From positions 109,357 to 173,356 of the forward strand of contig FJOG01000022.1 of the NCBI GenBank assembly GCA_900073065.1: DNA of 64,000 nucleotides, written 5' to 3'. Shown here one piece after another: positions 55,107-64,000 of this stretch (positions are counted from its first letter, which is position 1; every line of letters starts with the position of its first letter). The position numbers were made by a program, and so were the translations under genes. Source of the stretch: Phialocephala subalpina (Eukaryota; Ascomycota; Leotiomycetes; Helotiales; Mollisiaceae). The notes beneath the pieces are model-generated. The model was not told the DNA's origin, did not search any database, and worked only from the letters and a program-made list of their open reading frames with translations.

Positions 55107-58100
55107 TCCTCAAATTTGGAGGCCAAAAACAAGGTCCCACAAGTCAAGTGCTCATTTGTTAGCCCTACGAACAAGTGTTTGAAATCTTCTATTGACTAGT
55201 GGTCCTCTTGAACTTTCCGGGGTGATGATTGGTTTCTTGTTCTTGCATACTTTGCTTGGTCGAGGTCTTTCTCCCGTATGCAAGGCACTTGGTTTTAAGT
55301 TTTTTTGTTGTAGGGATTTGTGCGAGCCTACTCGGTGAGCCTCAAGTTCGGAGACCGCCGCTAAGGAAGAGCTCACACCGAGCAAAGAAAAACGATATGC
55401 TATTGGCTAACCAAGTGTTCGAAATCTCTTGGTGGATGGTGCATCAAGTGATGGCTTAGGGTGATATGATTGGCTTCGTTTATTTTTTTGCATCGAGTGT
55501 AAGTGCCGTTTATGAGGTCCATGATGAACAAGAGTTGAAGGCCAAACGCAAATTGTGCAAATTGCACATTCTCTACAGAATCCTCTTCATATTGGTTAGT
55601 AGCCGAATTTGAGAGTGAGAATTTTACTACGTAGCTCTTAGAGGAGAATGATTTGAAGGGTTCTGAGTCGTTCTTTTACAGAATATTGTCAGTAGCCATG
55701 ATATTAGAATCGTGAAGTTTGAGTTTAAAGACTCGAACCTGGAGACCAAAAACAGGGTTGAACGATTCATGCTTTCATTGACCAATCCTACGAAATAAGT
55801 GTTTTAAATCACCTATCGACGATTTGAAGGATGTTTCCTTCTTACCTTCCTGGGCAGTTGAATTGTTCTTTAATGTGCATGATCTGCTTAGTTCAATTCT
55901 TGATTCTTCGTGGGAAGCACCTCGGCATGCGAGGTAGCAATGGGGAGAGCCTCAAGTTTGGAGGCCGACACGATTTTGATGCCGCAGTCTCAAAAATTGT
56001 TGATTTGTCAGCCTCGAAATCGAGTGTTCGAAATTCCTCAATGGTTGGTGCATCAAGCAATGGATTCGATGTTTATGGTTGGTTGTTCATTATGCGGAAG
56101 GGTGACTGTGCAGCAGGACGGCGTCGAGTTTGGAGGCCAACATGCTGCATGAGCACTCATTGGCAGAATTTGCTGCTTTTGGCCAGGCTTCGAAGCGAAG
56201 AATGAAAAATTCTTTGCATGGCTTTGAGGGAGGAAGGGTTTGAGGGGTTTTGATTTGTTCGTTTGCTTTACAGCTTGAGGTGGCGATAGAGACATGGGAG
56301 TGAGGGCTGCGATGTCAGATTCAGGAACGTGAGTTGAACATGGCACTTTCCTGGTTATCGTATTTGGTAAATGAGTCTTCTGGGTATATGATTGTTGGGT
56401 TGCGAGTTGGTGCTTGAGGTTCTCGAATGGCTCGCGTGAGCTAAATAGTTGATCGCTCCATGTCAACATTCGTCGTTGATGATGAAAGAGGGAAGGAACG
56501 ACCAAATGTCACGAAGCCAGAGCCTCACCTTCTCGAGTCTCAAAGTTGGAGGCCGAAAGCCAGAAATCCATCATGAGACTATCAGAAGTCAACGACTCTA
56601 TTGGCCGAGTTTCAGAACTGAGTGTTCAAAAATCCATCAGTGGCTAGTAATCACTTTGGCTTTTGAGAGGGCATGATTGGCTTTTCGTTCCCTGTCTTCT
56701 TTGCTGTTTCTTTGCACACTTGAGCAGGAGTAGGACAGGTGTTTTTGCTCGAGCGTCAATATCAGAGCCTCAAATTTGGAGGCCCTGGTGGCCGTTCAAG
56801 AATCTAGAAGATCGTGCTGTTATTGGAAGCCCTATGGAGAAGCGTACGAAATCGTTCAAGGAATGGTGCCTCTATGGCACTTTCTAGGGGTATTGATTGG
56901 CCTCATATTCATTGCATGAAATTTAAACTTCAGCTTGCTTGCATGCGGAGGTTTTTGCAGGGCTCCCTGCTCGGTGAGTCTCAAGCGTGGAGGCCGCGCG
57001 ATGAGGCAACTGTTCACTGAGTAGGTGGGTATACTGCTCGCTATTGGCGGACCAAGTGTTCGAAGTCTGTAAGAAAGCGGTGCCTCAATTGATGATTTAA
57101 AGTGGTGTGTGACTGGTTAATGTTTCTGTGGGCTGAAGTCACGGCGCTTTCTTTGGAGCCTCAAATTTGGAGGCCAAGTATGGACCAACCGCGACGCAGC
57201 GCGAGAATTCTGGGCGCTATGAAACGCTATTGATCAAGTAAGCGAACTCGAGAGTGAGAAATTCGTCAACTCGTATTTGCAGATGAAGTAATTAGAAGGT
57301 TGTGATTTGTTAGTTCGTTCTTTGAGTTGAGGAACGAAGGAAGAAGTCGAGCCTCGTTCTCAGGCAATCGGGTTGGAGGCCGTTAAAGAAGCAGAAACTT
57401 TCTCTTTAAATTGCCCGTATGGCTGACAAGTGTTCGAACCTGCAAGAGGATGGTTGTTCAAGTGAACATTCGGAAAAAGGTTGTTGATTGCACGTCCCTC
57501 TTCCTTTGGTTTCCTTGAATGCGAGTATTTAACACAAGGCAGCACATTCCAGAGCCTTGATTGGAGAGCCTCGAGTTTTGAGTCTGGCCCACTCTGTCTT
57601 AACAGACTTTGTCTTGCCATCGAGCACTCGCTATCATTAGCTACTTCGTAAAACAAGTGTGTGGTATTCTCTCAAGACTTGATGCCTCAAGCGGTGGTTT
57701 GGAAGCCTGCGATGGGTCTTTGTAGATGTGTAAGCCGCCGATGATAGTGGTGGTGCGTGGGATTTGGAGGCCGTCGTTGTTTTTGATTTTCGGCTATTGA
57801 GGGTGTCAACTGGTGAAAATCTCATAGCATCGTAGTTGTAGATGTGGGTTTGAAGGGTTGTGATTGGCTCGTTTGCTGTCCTCTTTGAGGAGTGGATGGA
57901 AAGCGGAGCGCCTGGGAATCTCAAGTTCGGAGGCCATTGATTGTCCTACGAGCAAGTGTTCGACATCCAGAAAAGAATGGTACATGAAGTGATGGTTTGG
58001 ATCGTATTAAATATCTTTTCCTGTTGTCTTCTTCTCCCTTCTTGTTTGCTTGCGTGCTGTACCTGCCCTTTGAAGCCAATACTCCGAGCCACATTCACAG

Positions 58101-58715
58101 AGCCTCGACTTTGGGGTCGTGGACAGGGCACCAACTTTAAGTCACGCGCCGCATTGGGCAACTCCGAGAGCTCCAATTCCCAAAAAGCATAGTGTATCAA
58201 GTGATGGTTTGGAGTGCTGTGAGTGGTTACGTATTGCGGCTTGAAATTAAGATGCAGGGAAAGAAGGCTCATAATATGTTGAGAGTTGGAGGCTGTGGAG
58301 GCCGGGTTTTAGACGATCCATGTCCATCGATTTTCCTCCTGGATCAAGTTACTGGGTATTAGCTGAACTTGAGAGAGAGAAATTCGCAAATGTGTGTTTG
58401 CAGATGAGATTCCTGAAGGTTTGTGATTCGTTCGTCTACTGCCTGGTAACGAGGACTGAGCTGGAAGTTAAGGCTGAAAGAAAGACAGAATTGGAGGCCA
58501 GGTCTTGAATAAGGTTACATATATTGAGCAGAAGGAAATCTTGTTGGTGCTTAGCCGAACTTGAGGGCGAGAAATTCACAACATGACTTTGATGGACGAA
58601 AAGTTTGAGAGACCATGATTCGTTCGTTTCTTGTCCAAGGCACTGACGTAGTGAGGCTGAGGATTTGTGTTGTCCTCGAATAGTCTTTTGGGGTTAGCCT
58701 CTGAAACTTGGAAGT
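55107..58715. repeat. Degenerate tandem array of about 18 units with a period near 200 bp
   Basis: A box close to GAGCCTCAAATTTGGAGGCC recurs through 3.6 kb. Starts are at about 55107, 55337, 55722, 55946, 56122, 56534, 56765, 56976, 57156, 57366, 57566, 57758, 57916, 58100, 58279, 58488 and 58696, with a weaker copy near 55530. Spacing is mostly 160-230 bp, with a few double gaps. The box is an imperfect palindrome (GCCTC, AAATTT core, GGAGGC). About 60-90 nt later many units have CAAGTGTTCGAAATC (for example 55411, 56021, 57053, 57953). Shortly after comes a GGTGCATCAAGTGATGGTTTGGA-like stretch (55437, 56046, 57963, 58195). Units are far diverged, so the array is old or under selection only at the boxes. 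No protein is encoded and no transposon ends are seen. Confidence 0.75.
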
Positions 58716-59500
58716 CAAAGACAAGGGTCTTGTGGTATCCTTCTTTGAATTTTTTCACCATCTACTGGCTCATAAGCGAAAAGGAGAGATGAGCTACTCT
58801 ATCGCCTTACGAGTGATCTCGAGGTGCTTGGCGGCTGCTCAGCCTCACGTCGTCGCAGGCCAACAAGTCAATCAACGAACCAGAGGCATTGTATTGTATT
58901 GTCTACGAGAGGGCCCTTGCACATTTCTCACTAAGCGTTTAAAGGCAGCGCACAGGTCAAGGGCCTGTCCCACTATTTCTTTTTACGGTGGTCAACGGCA
59001 GGCGTCAAGAAGGTAGTCATAAAGTGTGACCAGCTGTCACGTGCTTCCCTGAGGCTCAGAACGCCTCGCTCTCTATGTACTTGCGTGAAGAAATGCGGCT
59101 GCGAAGTAATCACAGGTGTCTGAATATGGATGTTTCAGAGCATATGCCCTAGTGGGGATTTGATGATACACACCTGTCTCAGTGCCACAGTCGCTTTCGC
59201 TTTCGCAGTCTCGCACCAATCATACCAATGCTATGAGCGCTTATTCGCAACCACAACCAATACAGTAACATCCATGTCCTTTGGCTTGCCATGAGCCTAT
59301 GTATAGTGCACAAAATGCAGGTGTCTGTTGCGACAGGGCGGCACATTCGAGCTTACATTACTTTTCTTTGGTGTATCTGACCAGCACCATTTCTATCGTG
59401 CGTATCTTTCTAAACATCTCCTCCTGTTGTCATCATTATCAGATTCCGTTTGCTTTGTCCTTATTCATTTACTGTAGGAGACCCCGCACTCACAACCATC
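58716..59500. other. Intergenic, promoter side of the lectin-like gene
   Basis: No gene is supported. A CTTTCGCTTTCGCAGTCTCG stretch lies near 59193. The last 200 bp should include the promoter and leader of the next gene. Confidence 0.4.
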
Positions 59501-60395
59501 ATGGCGGCTTTCACGACAACTAAAAATGTACGCAATTATCTTTGCCTTCCATTCCTATTTGAACATCGTCGTGCCAAGGACGCCGAAATATTAGCAGGCG
59601 CTAACTCCAACGTTCCTTAAGTGGTATCTATTGTCTGTCTCTTCCAAAAGCAATTTCTCCATGCTTGGCCAACCTCTGCTCTCGACCTCTCTCCAGAGCG
59701 CTGTATACTTCGAGCCCACAAACAACCAAAGTACATACCAACAATTCCAAATTTACCAATACAATACGACCAACTACATTTTTCGAACTGCAGCTGCCGG
59801 ACCTCGTGGATACATGACGCTTATAAACAACGGTGATGGTAGTTACGGTGCACCTCAGTATGTATAAATCCCGCCCCGATTCTACCATTCTGTAGGGAGT
59901 CGAGCTCCCGAAGAACTCGGCTCCTCGACTCCTCGACTCCTCAGCATCCTTTGAAACCACTTACTAATTTCTTGTAGTGTCAGTAGTCTTTTAGCACATT
60001 GTTGCATTTCTGACCCTCGAGTAGATGGTGGACATTTCTCTCGCAGATGACTCGATTTACTGGAGCATTACACCTTGGGGCGACGGAACATATTACCTCT
60101 CCAACGCAATTCTTGGAGATAAATGGCGCTTACAACTCACTGATGGCACCACCAACGTAGGACTGAGCTCGAATGACACCTATCCTCAGACAGCACAGGC
60201 ATTTTCGTTCTCCCAGTATACAGCCATCAATAATGCACTCTTCAGCACTGTCCAGGTAAGATCTTATGTTTTTATGCCAGATATGGGGAACACAGAATCG
60301 TGGCACTGCTGATGAATATGTCAGACTCCATCAGCAACATCAACGGGCACGGCCCTGCCAACAACTACAAGCTCCCCAACAACCACAAGCTCCCC
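59501..60395 (+). CDS. Lectin-like (ricin-B-type fold) surface protein, cut by the assembly gap
   Basis: Exons are 59501-59527 (MAAFTTTKN), 59622-59861, 60025-60255 and 60325 onward, all joined at phase 0. The introns have good signals (GTACGC...TTAAG; GTATAA...GAGTAG; GTAAGA...GTCAG). The protein shows two repeats of a beta-trefoil-like pattern: WYLLSVSSKSNFSML with TYQQFQIYQYNTTNYIF, then YWSITPWGDGTYYLSNAILG with DKWRLQLTDGTTNVG and QAFSFSQYTAINNA. This resembles ascomycete ricin-B-like proteins that carry a lectin-type domain, a Thr/Ser/Pro linker and often a membrane helix. The last exon enters such a linker (TPSATSTGTALPTTTSS) and runs into the Ns at 60396. No N-terminal signal peptide is evident. 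Carbohydrate binding is inferred. The second intron is 163 nt, longer than its neighbours. Confidence 0.6.
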
Positions 60396-61013
60396 NNNNN
60401 NNNNNNNNNNNNNNNNNNNNNNNNNNNNNNNNNNNNNNNNNNNNNNNNNNNNNNNNNNNNNNNNNNNNNNNNNNNNNNNNNNNNNNNNNNNNNNNNNNNN
60501 NNNNNNNNNNNNNNNNNNNNNNNNNNNNNNNNNNNNNNNNNNNNNNNNNNNNNNNNNNNNNNNNNNNNNNNNNNNNNNNNNNNNNNNNNNNNNNNNNNNN
60601 NNNNNNNNNNNNNNNNNNNNNNNNNNNNNNNNNNNNNNNNNNNNNNNNNNNNNNNNNNNNNNNNNNNNNNNNNNNNNNNNNNNNNNNNNNNNNNNNNNNN
60701 NNNNNNNNNNNNNNNNNNNNNNNNNNNNNNNNNNNNNNNNNNNNNNNNNNNNNNNNNNNNNNNNNNNNNNNNNNNNNNNNNNNNNNNNNNNNNNNNNNNN
60801 NNNNNNNNNNNNNNNNNNNNNNNNNNNNNNNNNNNNNNNNNNNNNNNNNNNNNNNNNNNNNNNNNNNNNNNNNNNNNNNNNNNNNNNNNNNNNNNNNNNN
60901 NNNNNNNNNNNNNNNNNNNNNNNNNNNNNNNNNNNNNNNNNNNNNNNNNNNNNNNNNNNNNNNNNNNNNNNNNNNNNNNNNNNNNNNNNNNNNNNNNNNN
61001 NNNNNNNNNNNNN
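60396..61013. other. Assembly gap, 618 N
   Basis: The sequence is unknown. The gap begins inside a repetitive Thr/Ser/Pro codon stretch (ACAACTACAAGCTCCCCAAC units), which probably caused the break. Open frames reported across it are artefacts. Confidence 0.98.
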
Positions 61014-62388
61014 GGAGAGCTGAGTTGGGTGATAGCGATTAGAGGCGGTAATACGAATAAAATTAAGTATTGGAACAAAGTAATAATGTAATCTAGATAT
61101 GTATACCTAGTAAAGCTAGCATTATATATAGTGTTCTTTCTATCGGCTCAGTGCCTTGATTTTTGCGATCCCTCATGGAGTGAGTCAGGTTTGTACCGCT
61201 TGTGGGATCATCTTCAATTGGGCTTCGACTCAGCGTCTTGATCGGGAAAATGCGGCCAGACCACTTACAACATCGACCCCAAATTGATCAGCTAAGGATT
61301 GCCAGATAGTAATCATGTTGCATCATCTGCTTTTTGTTCAGGGTATACTTTATGACTGGAATGGTTTACTTGTAGGTAGAGGAAGAAAGAGGTGATCCGG
61401 CTGGTGGAGATAGCCTCCTCCTATTCCAAGCGAGACTCGCTAACCCTTAGCTTCCCCTCTACCCAAAACTTTGCCATCACAAAACAAAAAGCCACAAAAA
61501 TAAATAAAGTGCATAGAATCAAGAAGCAAAAGAGTTCGAGAACCATCATTACAGACTTGGGGATCTTTACGGAATCGTCGCTTGTACTTCCCCGGGCAAG
61601 ACAGCCTGCTCCATCCTACGTTGATCCCTTCGTAATATATGAAGGACGTGGGTCGTCTTTGCGGAATCGTCGCTTATCCTCCGAGTAGGAGAGCAAGCTC
61701 AACTACGCCAGACAGCCTGCTCCATCCGGGTGACTAACCAATAGGTTCTCTAATCTCTGGCCGATCTTGTGCTCCGAGCATCAGAGCCGAAGCCCATCTG
61801 CACCACACTGTCCTGCCCTCCGAGTAGATGGGCCCAACCCAACCACGCCAGACATAGGGCGTTGGCGAATTTGCTTATTTAAATCTATAAAGGTATCGAG
61901 AGATTGTGTGGGGTTAGCGATAGGACTAGCTCGAGCGAGGGAAGGATCTCGGGATACGGAGAGTGCGGAGAGTGCGGAGATCACGGAGGCGTTTGGATTT
62001 GTTTCAAGGTGAATGCTGGAAGGTGAGTGGCAAGAAGGGTTTGATTCCATTACTTTTACGCTTACTAGCGCTCTCCGATACCAAGCGCGCTTCGACACTA
62101 GCTCTCTTTAGGTCTTTGTGAATACTTCTCAACGCCTGCTCTCCTTGACTCTTGCGCCCCCTTCTCGCAACTCCCAGACGCTCATGCTCCTAGACTTCTA
62201 GTGCACCTCAATTCCCAACTTTGCTCAACTCTCAACTCTTCTCAATTTACGCCTCTTGCCCCTCCTTAATTCCTGTAACCATCAACACTCCAAAAATATT
62301 CTCAGCTCCTGGCTTAGCTCCAACCACTCAAGTGCAAAAGACGTCTTTACAATCGCAAAGAGAATCACGAGAAATCCGGCGTCTTCTA
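61014..62388. other. Intergenic, with short degenerate repeats
   Basis: No gene is supported. The phrases GGAATCGTCGCTT (about 61570 and 61661) and CAGACAGCCTGCTCCATCC or close variants (about 61599, 61710) recur, as does CTCCGAGTAG (about 61679, 61818). These suggest a diverged direct repeat of about 100 bp. A GAGAGTGCGGAGAGTGCGGAG tract lies near 61961. The remaining 3' end of the lectin-like gene may lie just after the gap. Confidence 0.4.
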
Positions 62389-63750
62389 TCACCAGCCATC
62401 CACTACCACGATCCTTCGCACCCCTGCTGAAGATACCTCATCGCGCTCAAAGCCAGTTCTTCGACTTGGCGCCCTATGATCCTCTTCCACCCTTCGTGGC
62501 CAATCCATCGAGTTCACATATCGTACTTGAGTTGAATCAAAGAAGTCGTCGTCACTCGTCACTTCTGAAGAGAAGCGACTTCTCTCCTCGTCGTGCCAGC
62601 TTTCCGGTGGTCGCCTTGTCGTTGCCTCGTGAAGAGCACGAGGCTGTCTCTGAAAGTTGTCGTCGAACCTCAATTGGATGGGGATGTCGTCTCTCTGTTG
62701 AGGCTCCCACCTCTCTCTGGAATGTCTCCTCTCCCTTGAATATATTTCTTCTCCTGAGTATCTATCCTCCACAGAATAGCTATCGTCCGTCGAATAAGTA
62801 TCTTTTCTCGGATGTCTCTCTTCCCGGAAATGCATGTCTTCCTCTGGATATTTTCCTCTCAGGGGACTTCTCCCCAAATCCCGCATTGCCGAATACTCGC
62901 GACGCCCTCGAGATGGACCTTCGTTGTCATCACGAATAAGGGGTCGATGAACCGTGTTGCTGCTCCTTTGCTGGAAGTATTCTTGACGTCTTTCGCGTGG
63001 TCGAGTAGCTGGTGTCTTGTAATAGGTTGTCCCGGATTCGTACAATAGCCATGGCTCGCTGTCAACTCGTTCGTCTTGGGCTTCGTTTCTTTCCTGGTAT
63101 TGGTTTCTCGGTCTGTCGTACTGAGGAGAGGTGTAAAAGCGATCACGAACTGGAGTTGGTTGCATGTATGAAGTTCTCCTCTCCTGCTCTGGATTCGTCG
63201 AGATATCAGAGAAAGATGAATCGTCCGAGAATTGCATATTCGTTGCTCGTGTATATCTTTGATCTATTCTCCTTGGACGACTAGAGGATATAATGGTGTA
63301 CGATGGGCTGATGTTGGAATCTGGACTCATCGGCTCCAAGTCTGGCCGTCTTCTGTCTTGTCTTTGACTCGCTGGGACATCGTAGTAAGATGGCCCATGG
63401 CCAGGACTGCCCTGGTCCTGATGGACTACAGGACGTCTGCCTCGTCGCTTTCCACATATCCTGCAAAGCAGCGACCCATGTGCCAGAGGTGGCTCTGAGC
63501 CAAAGTTTTCCAGTGGCACTGGAGCAAACGAAAGTTCTGGATTCATACATGTGCACGTATCTTGGCCGGGGCCATTAAGTATTCGTCCAGACCGAATGGT
63601 ATTTGTATCTTGAGGTCCCGAGCCTCGTATCCTTAGTCTTGGTATAGGTGGTGGTAAGGCTTCCACAGGATTGTCTTTCCGTGGACTGCAATATGCAGCC
63701 ATATAACTGATTGGTACGGGCTGCCCTTGACGGTATGTAAACGGATCCAT
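62389..63750 (-). CDS. Arg/Ser/Glu-rich, probably disordered protein of unknown function, 453 aa
   Basis: This is one complete intronless ORF with an ATG at 63750 and an ordinary fungal composition for a disordered protein. The N-terminal 110 residues contain a Pro-rich part (ALPPPIPRLRIRG) and four cysteines as CTCMNPE and CRICGKRRGRRP, which could bind a metal. The middle is rich in Arg, Ser, Tyr, Gln and Pro (SYTIISSSRPRRIDQRYTR; RDRFYTSPQYDRPRNQYQE). The C-terminal half is a run of charged near-repeats of the type (D/E)(S/T/R)YS-(x)-(D/E)(D/E) (YSTDDSYSVEDRYSGEEIYS) and ends RRIVVVDGW. No signal peptide or membrane helix is visible. Weak similarity to RNA-processing RS/RE proteins in composition is not evidence of function. 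Coding status rests on length and composition. Confidence 0.65.
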   Translation of the reverse strand: MDPFTYRQGQPVPISYMAAYCSPRKDNPVEALPPPIPRLRIRGSGPQDTNTIRSGRILNGPGQDTCTCMNPELSFAPVPLENFGSEPPLAHGSLLCRICGKRRGRRPVVHQDQGSPGHGPSYYDVPASQRQDRRRPDLEPMSPDSNISPSYTIISSSRPRRIDQRYTRATNMQFSDDSSFSDISTNPEQERRTSYMQPTPVRDRFYTSPQYDRPRNQYQERNEAQDERVDSEPWLLYESGTTYYKTPATRPRERRQEYFQQRSSNTVHRPLIRDDNEGPSRGRREYSAMRDLGRSPLRGKYPEEDMHFREERHPRKDTYSTDDSYSVEDRYSGEEIYSRERRHSRERWEPQQRDDIPIQLRFDDNFQRQPRALHEATTRRPPESWHDEERSRFSSEVTSDDDFFDSTQVRYVNSMDWPRRVEEDHRAPSRRTGFERDEVSSAGVRRIVVVDGW

Positions 63751-64000
63751 GGCTGTATGTTGTCATAATTTTTTGATTTTAGGAGAAGAAAATATGGACG
63801 TAGAGATGAGGGGCGTGAGGCTGAGGCCATGCAGGTCAGCCTCTCTAGCGGGGCGTACGCTAGTGGCCAATGACCACCGCGAGATGGGCCAGAACACGAT
63901 ATCTAGACAAAACAATTCGGGGATTGTTACTCACTTTTTCCAGAACTCTGAAGAATTGGCAATCTTTTAGAAAGGCGTCGCTAGAGGCGTACGTTTCGGA
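63751..64000. other. Upstream region of the Arg-rich protein gene
   Basis: 250 bp to the window edge. It is the likely promoter of the minus-strand gene. No other feature is seen. Confidence 0.4.

Noticed and set aside
60266..61091. Open frames of over 230 codons on both strands
   Set aside because: They exist only because the 618 N are read as open codons.
62256..62939. 227-codon frame opposite the Arg-rich protein
   Set aside because: Antisense shadow of the 453-codon gene; codon bias of that gene opens the opposite frame.

Overview
The window comes from a filamentous ascomycete, most likely a member of the Leotiomycetes (Helotiales-type). Evidence for this is split eukaryotic genes with 45-165 nt introns (GT...AG with CTAAC/CTGAC branch sites), fungal-specific families (Pth11-like rhodopsin-domain receptor, Och1-type mannosyltransferases, RfeG, Pfa5-type palmitoyltransferase) and nonsense codons of the kind left by repeat-induced point mutation (RIP). 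The order-level placement is inference. There are no bacterial-style operons, rRNA genes, tRNA genes or CRISPR arrays that I could support.

Layout. 0-3 kb: the 3' end of a rhodopsin-domain receptor gene faces a broken membrane-protein gene. 4-12 kb: a GT32 glycosyltransferase, an acyltransferase-3 membrane enzyme and a large fungal-specific membrane protein. 12-18 kb: gene-poor, with a dead ABCC-type ABC transporter. 18-21 kb: a small Cys-rich gene, then a head-to-head pair made of a single-pass membrane protein and PRP38. 21-33 kb: gene-poor, with a tandem duplication, a decayed Cys-rich secreted protein, a conserved fungal protein and two small zinc-ribbon genes. 33-46.7 kb: a Pfa5-like palmitoyltransferase, a dead NTF2-like gene, a double zinc-ribbon gene, another relic, DNA polymerase eta and RfeG. 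46.7-50 kb: no gene supported. 50-55 kb: OCH1 and a probably mitochondrial acyl-CoA synthetase. 55-58.8 kb: a degenerate array of roughly 200-bp units. 59.5-61 kb: a lectin-like surface protein gene cut by an assembly gap of 618 N. 62.4-63.8 kb: a long Arg-rich, probably disordered protein.

Most intact genes are independent housekeeping or surface genes. The main functional theme is the secretory pathway and cell surface: two GT32 enzymes, a membrane acyltransferase, a DHHC-type palmitoyltransferase, a receptor, a lectin-like protein and a decayed secreted protein. The second theme is decay. At least five former genes keep one long reading frame interrupted by stops, several of which fit C-to-T changes at CpA. 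The most unusual non-genic object is the array at 55.1-58.7 kb. Each unit carries a GCCTC...GAGGC box, a GTGTTCGAAATC-like box and a CAAGTGATGGTTTGGA-like box, and I do not recognise it as any known element.

Exon boundaries were worked out by eye from splice signals, phase and family resemblance. No database search was possible.
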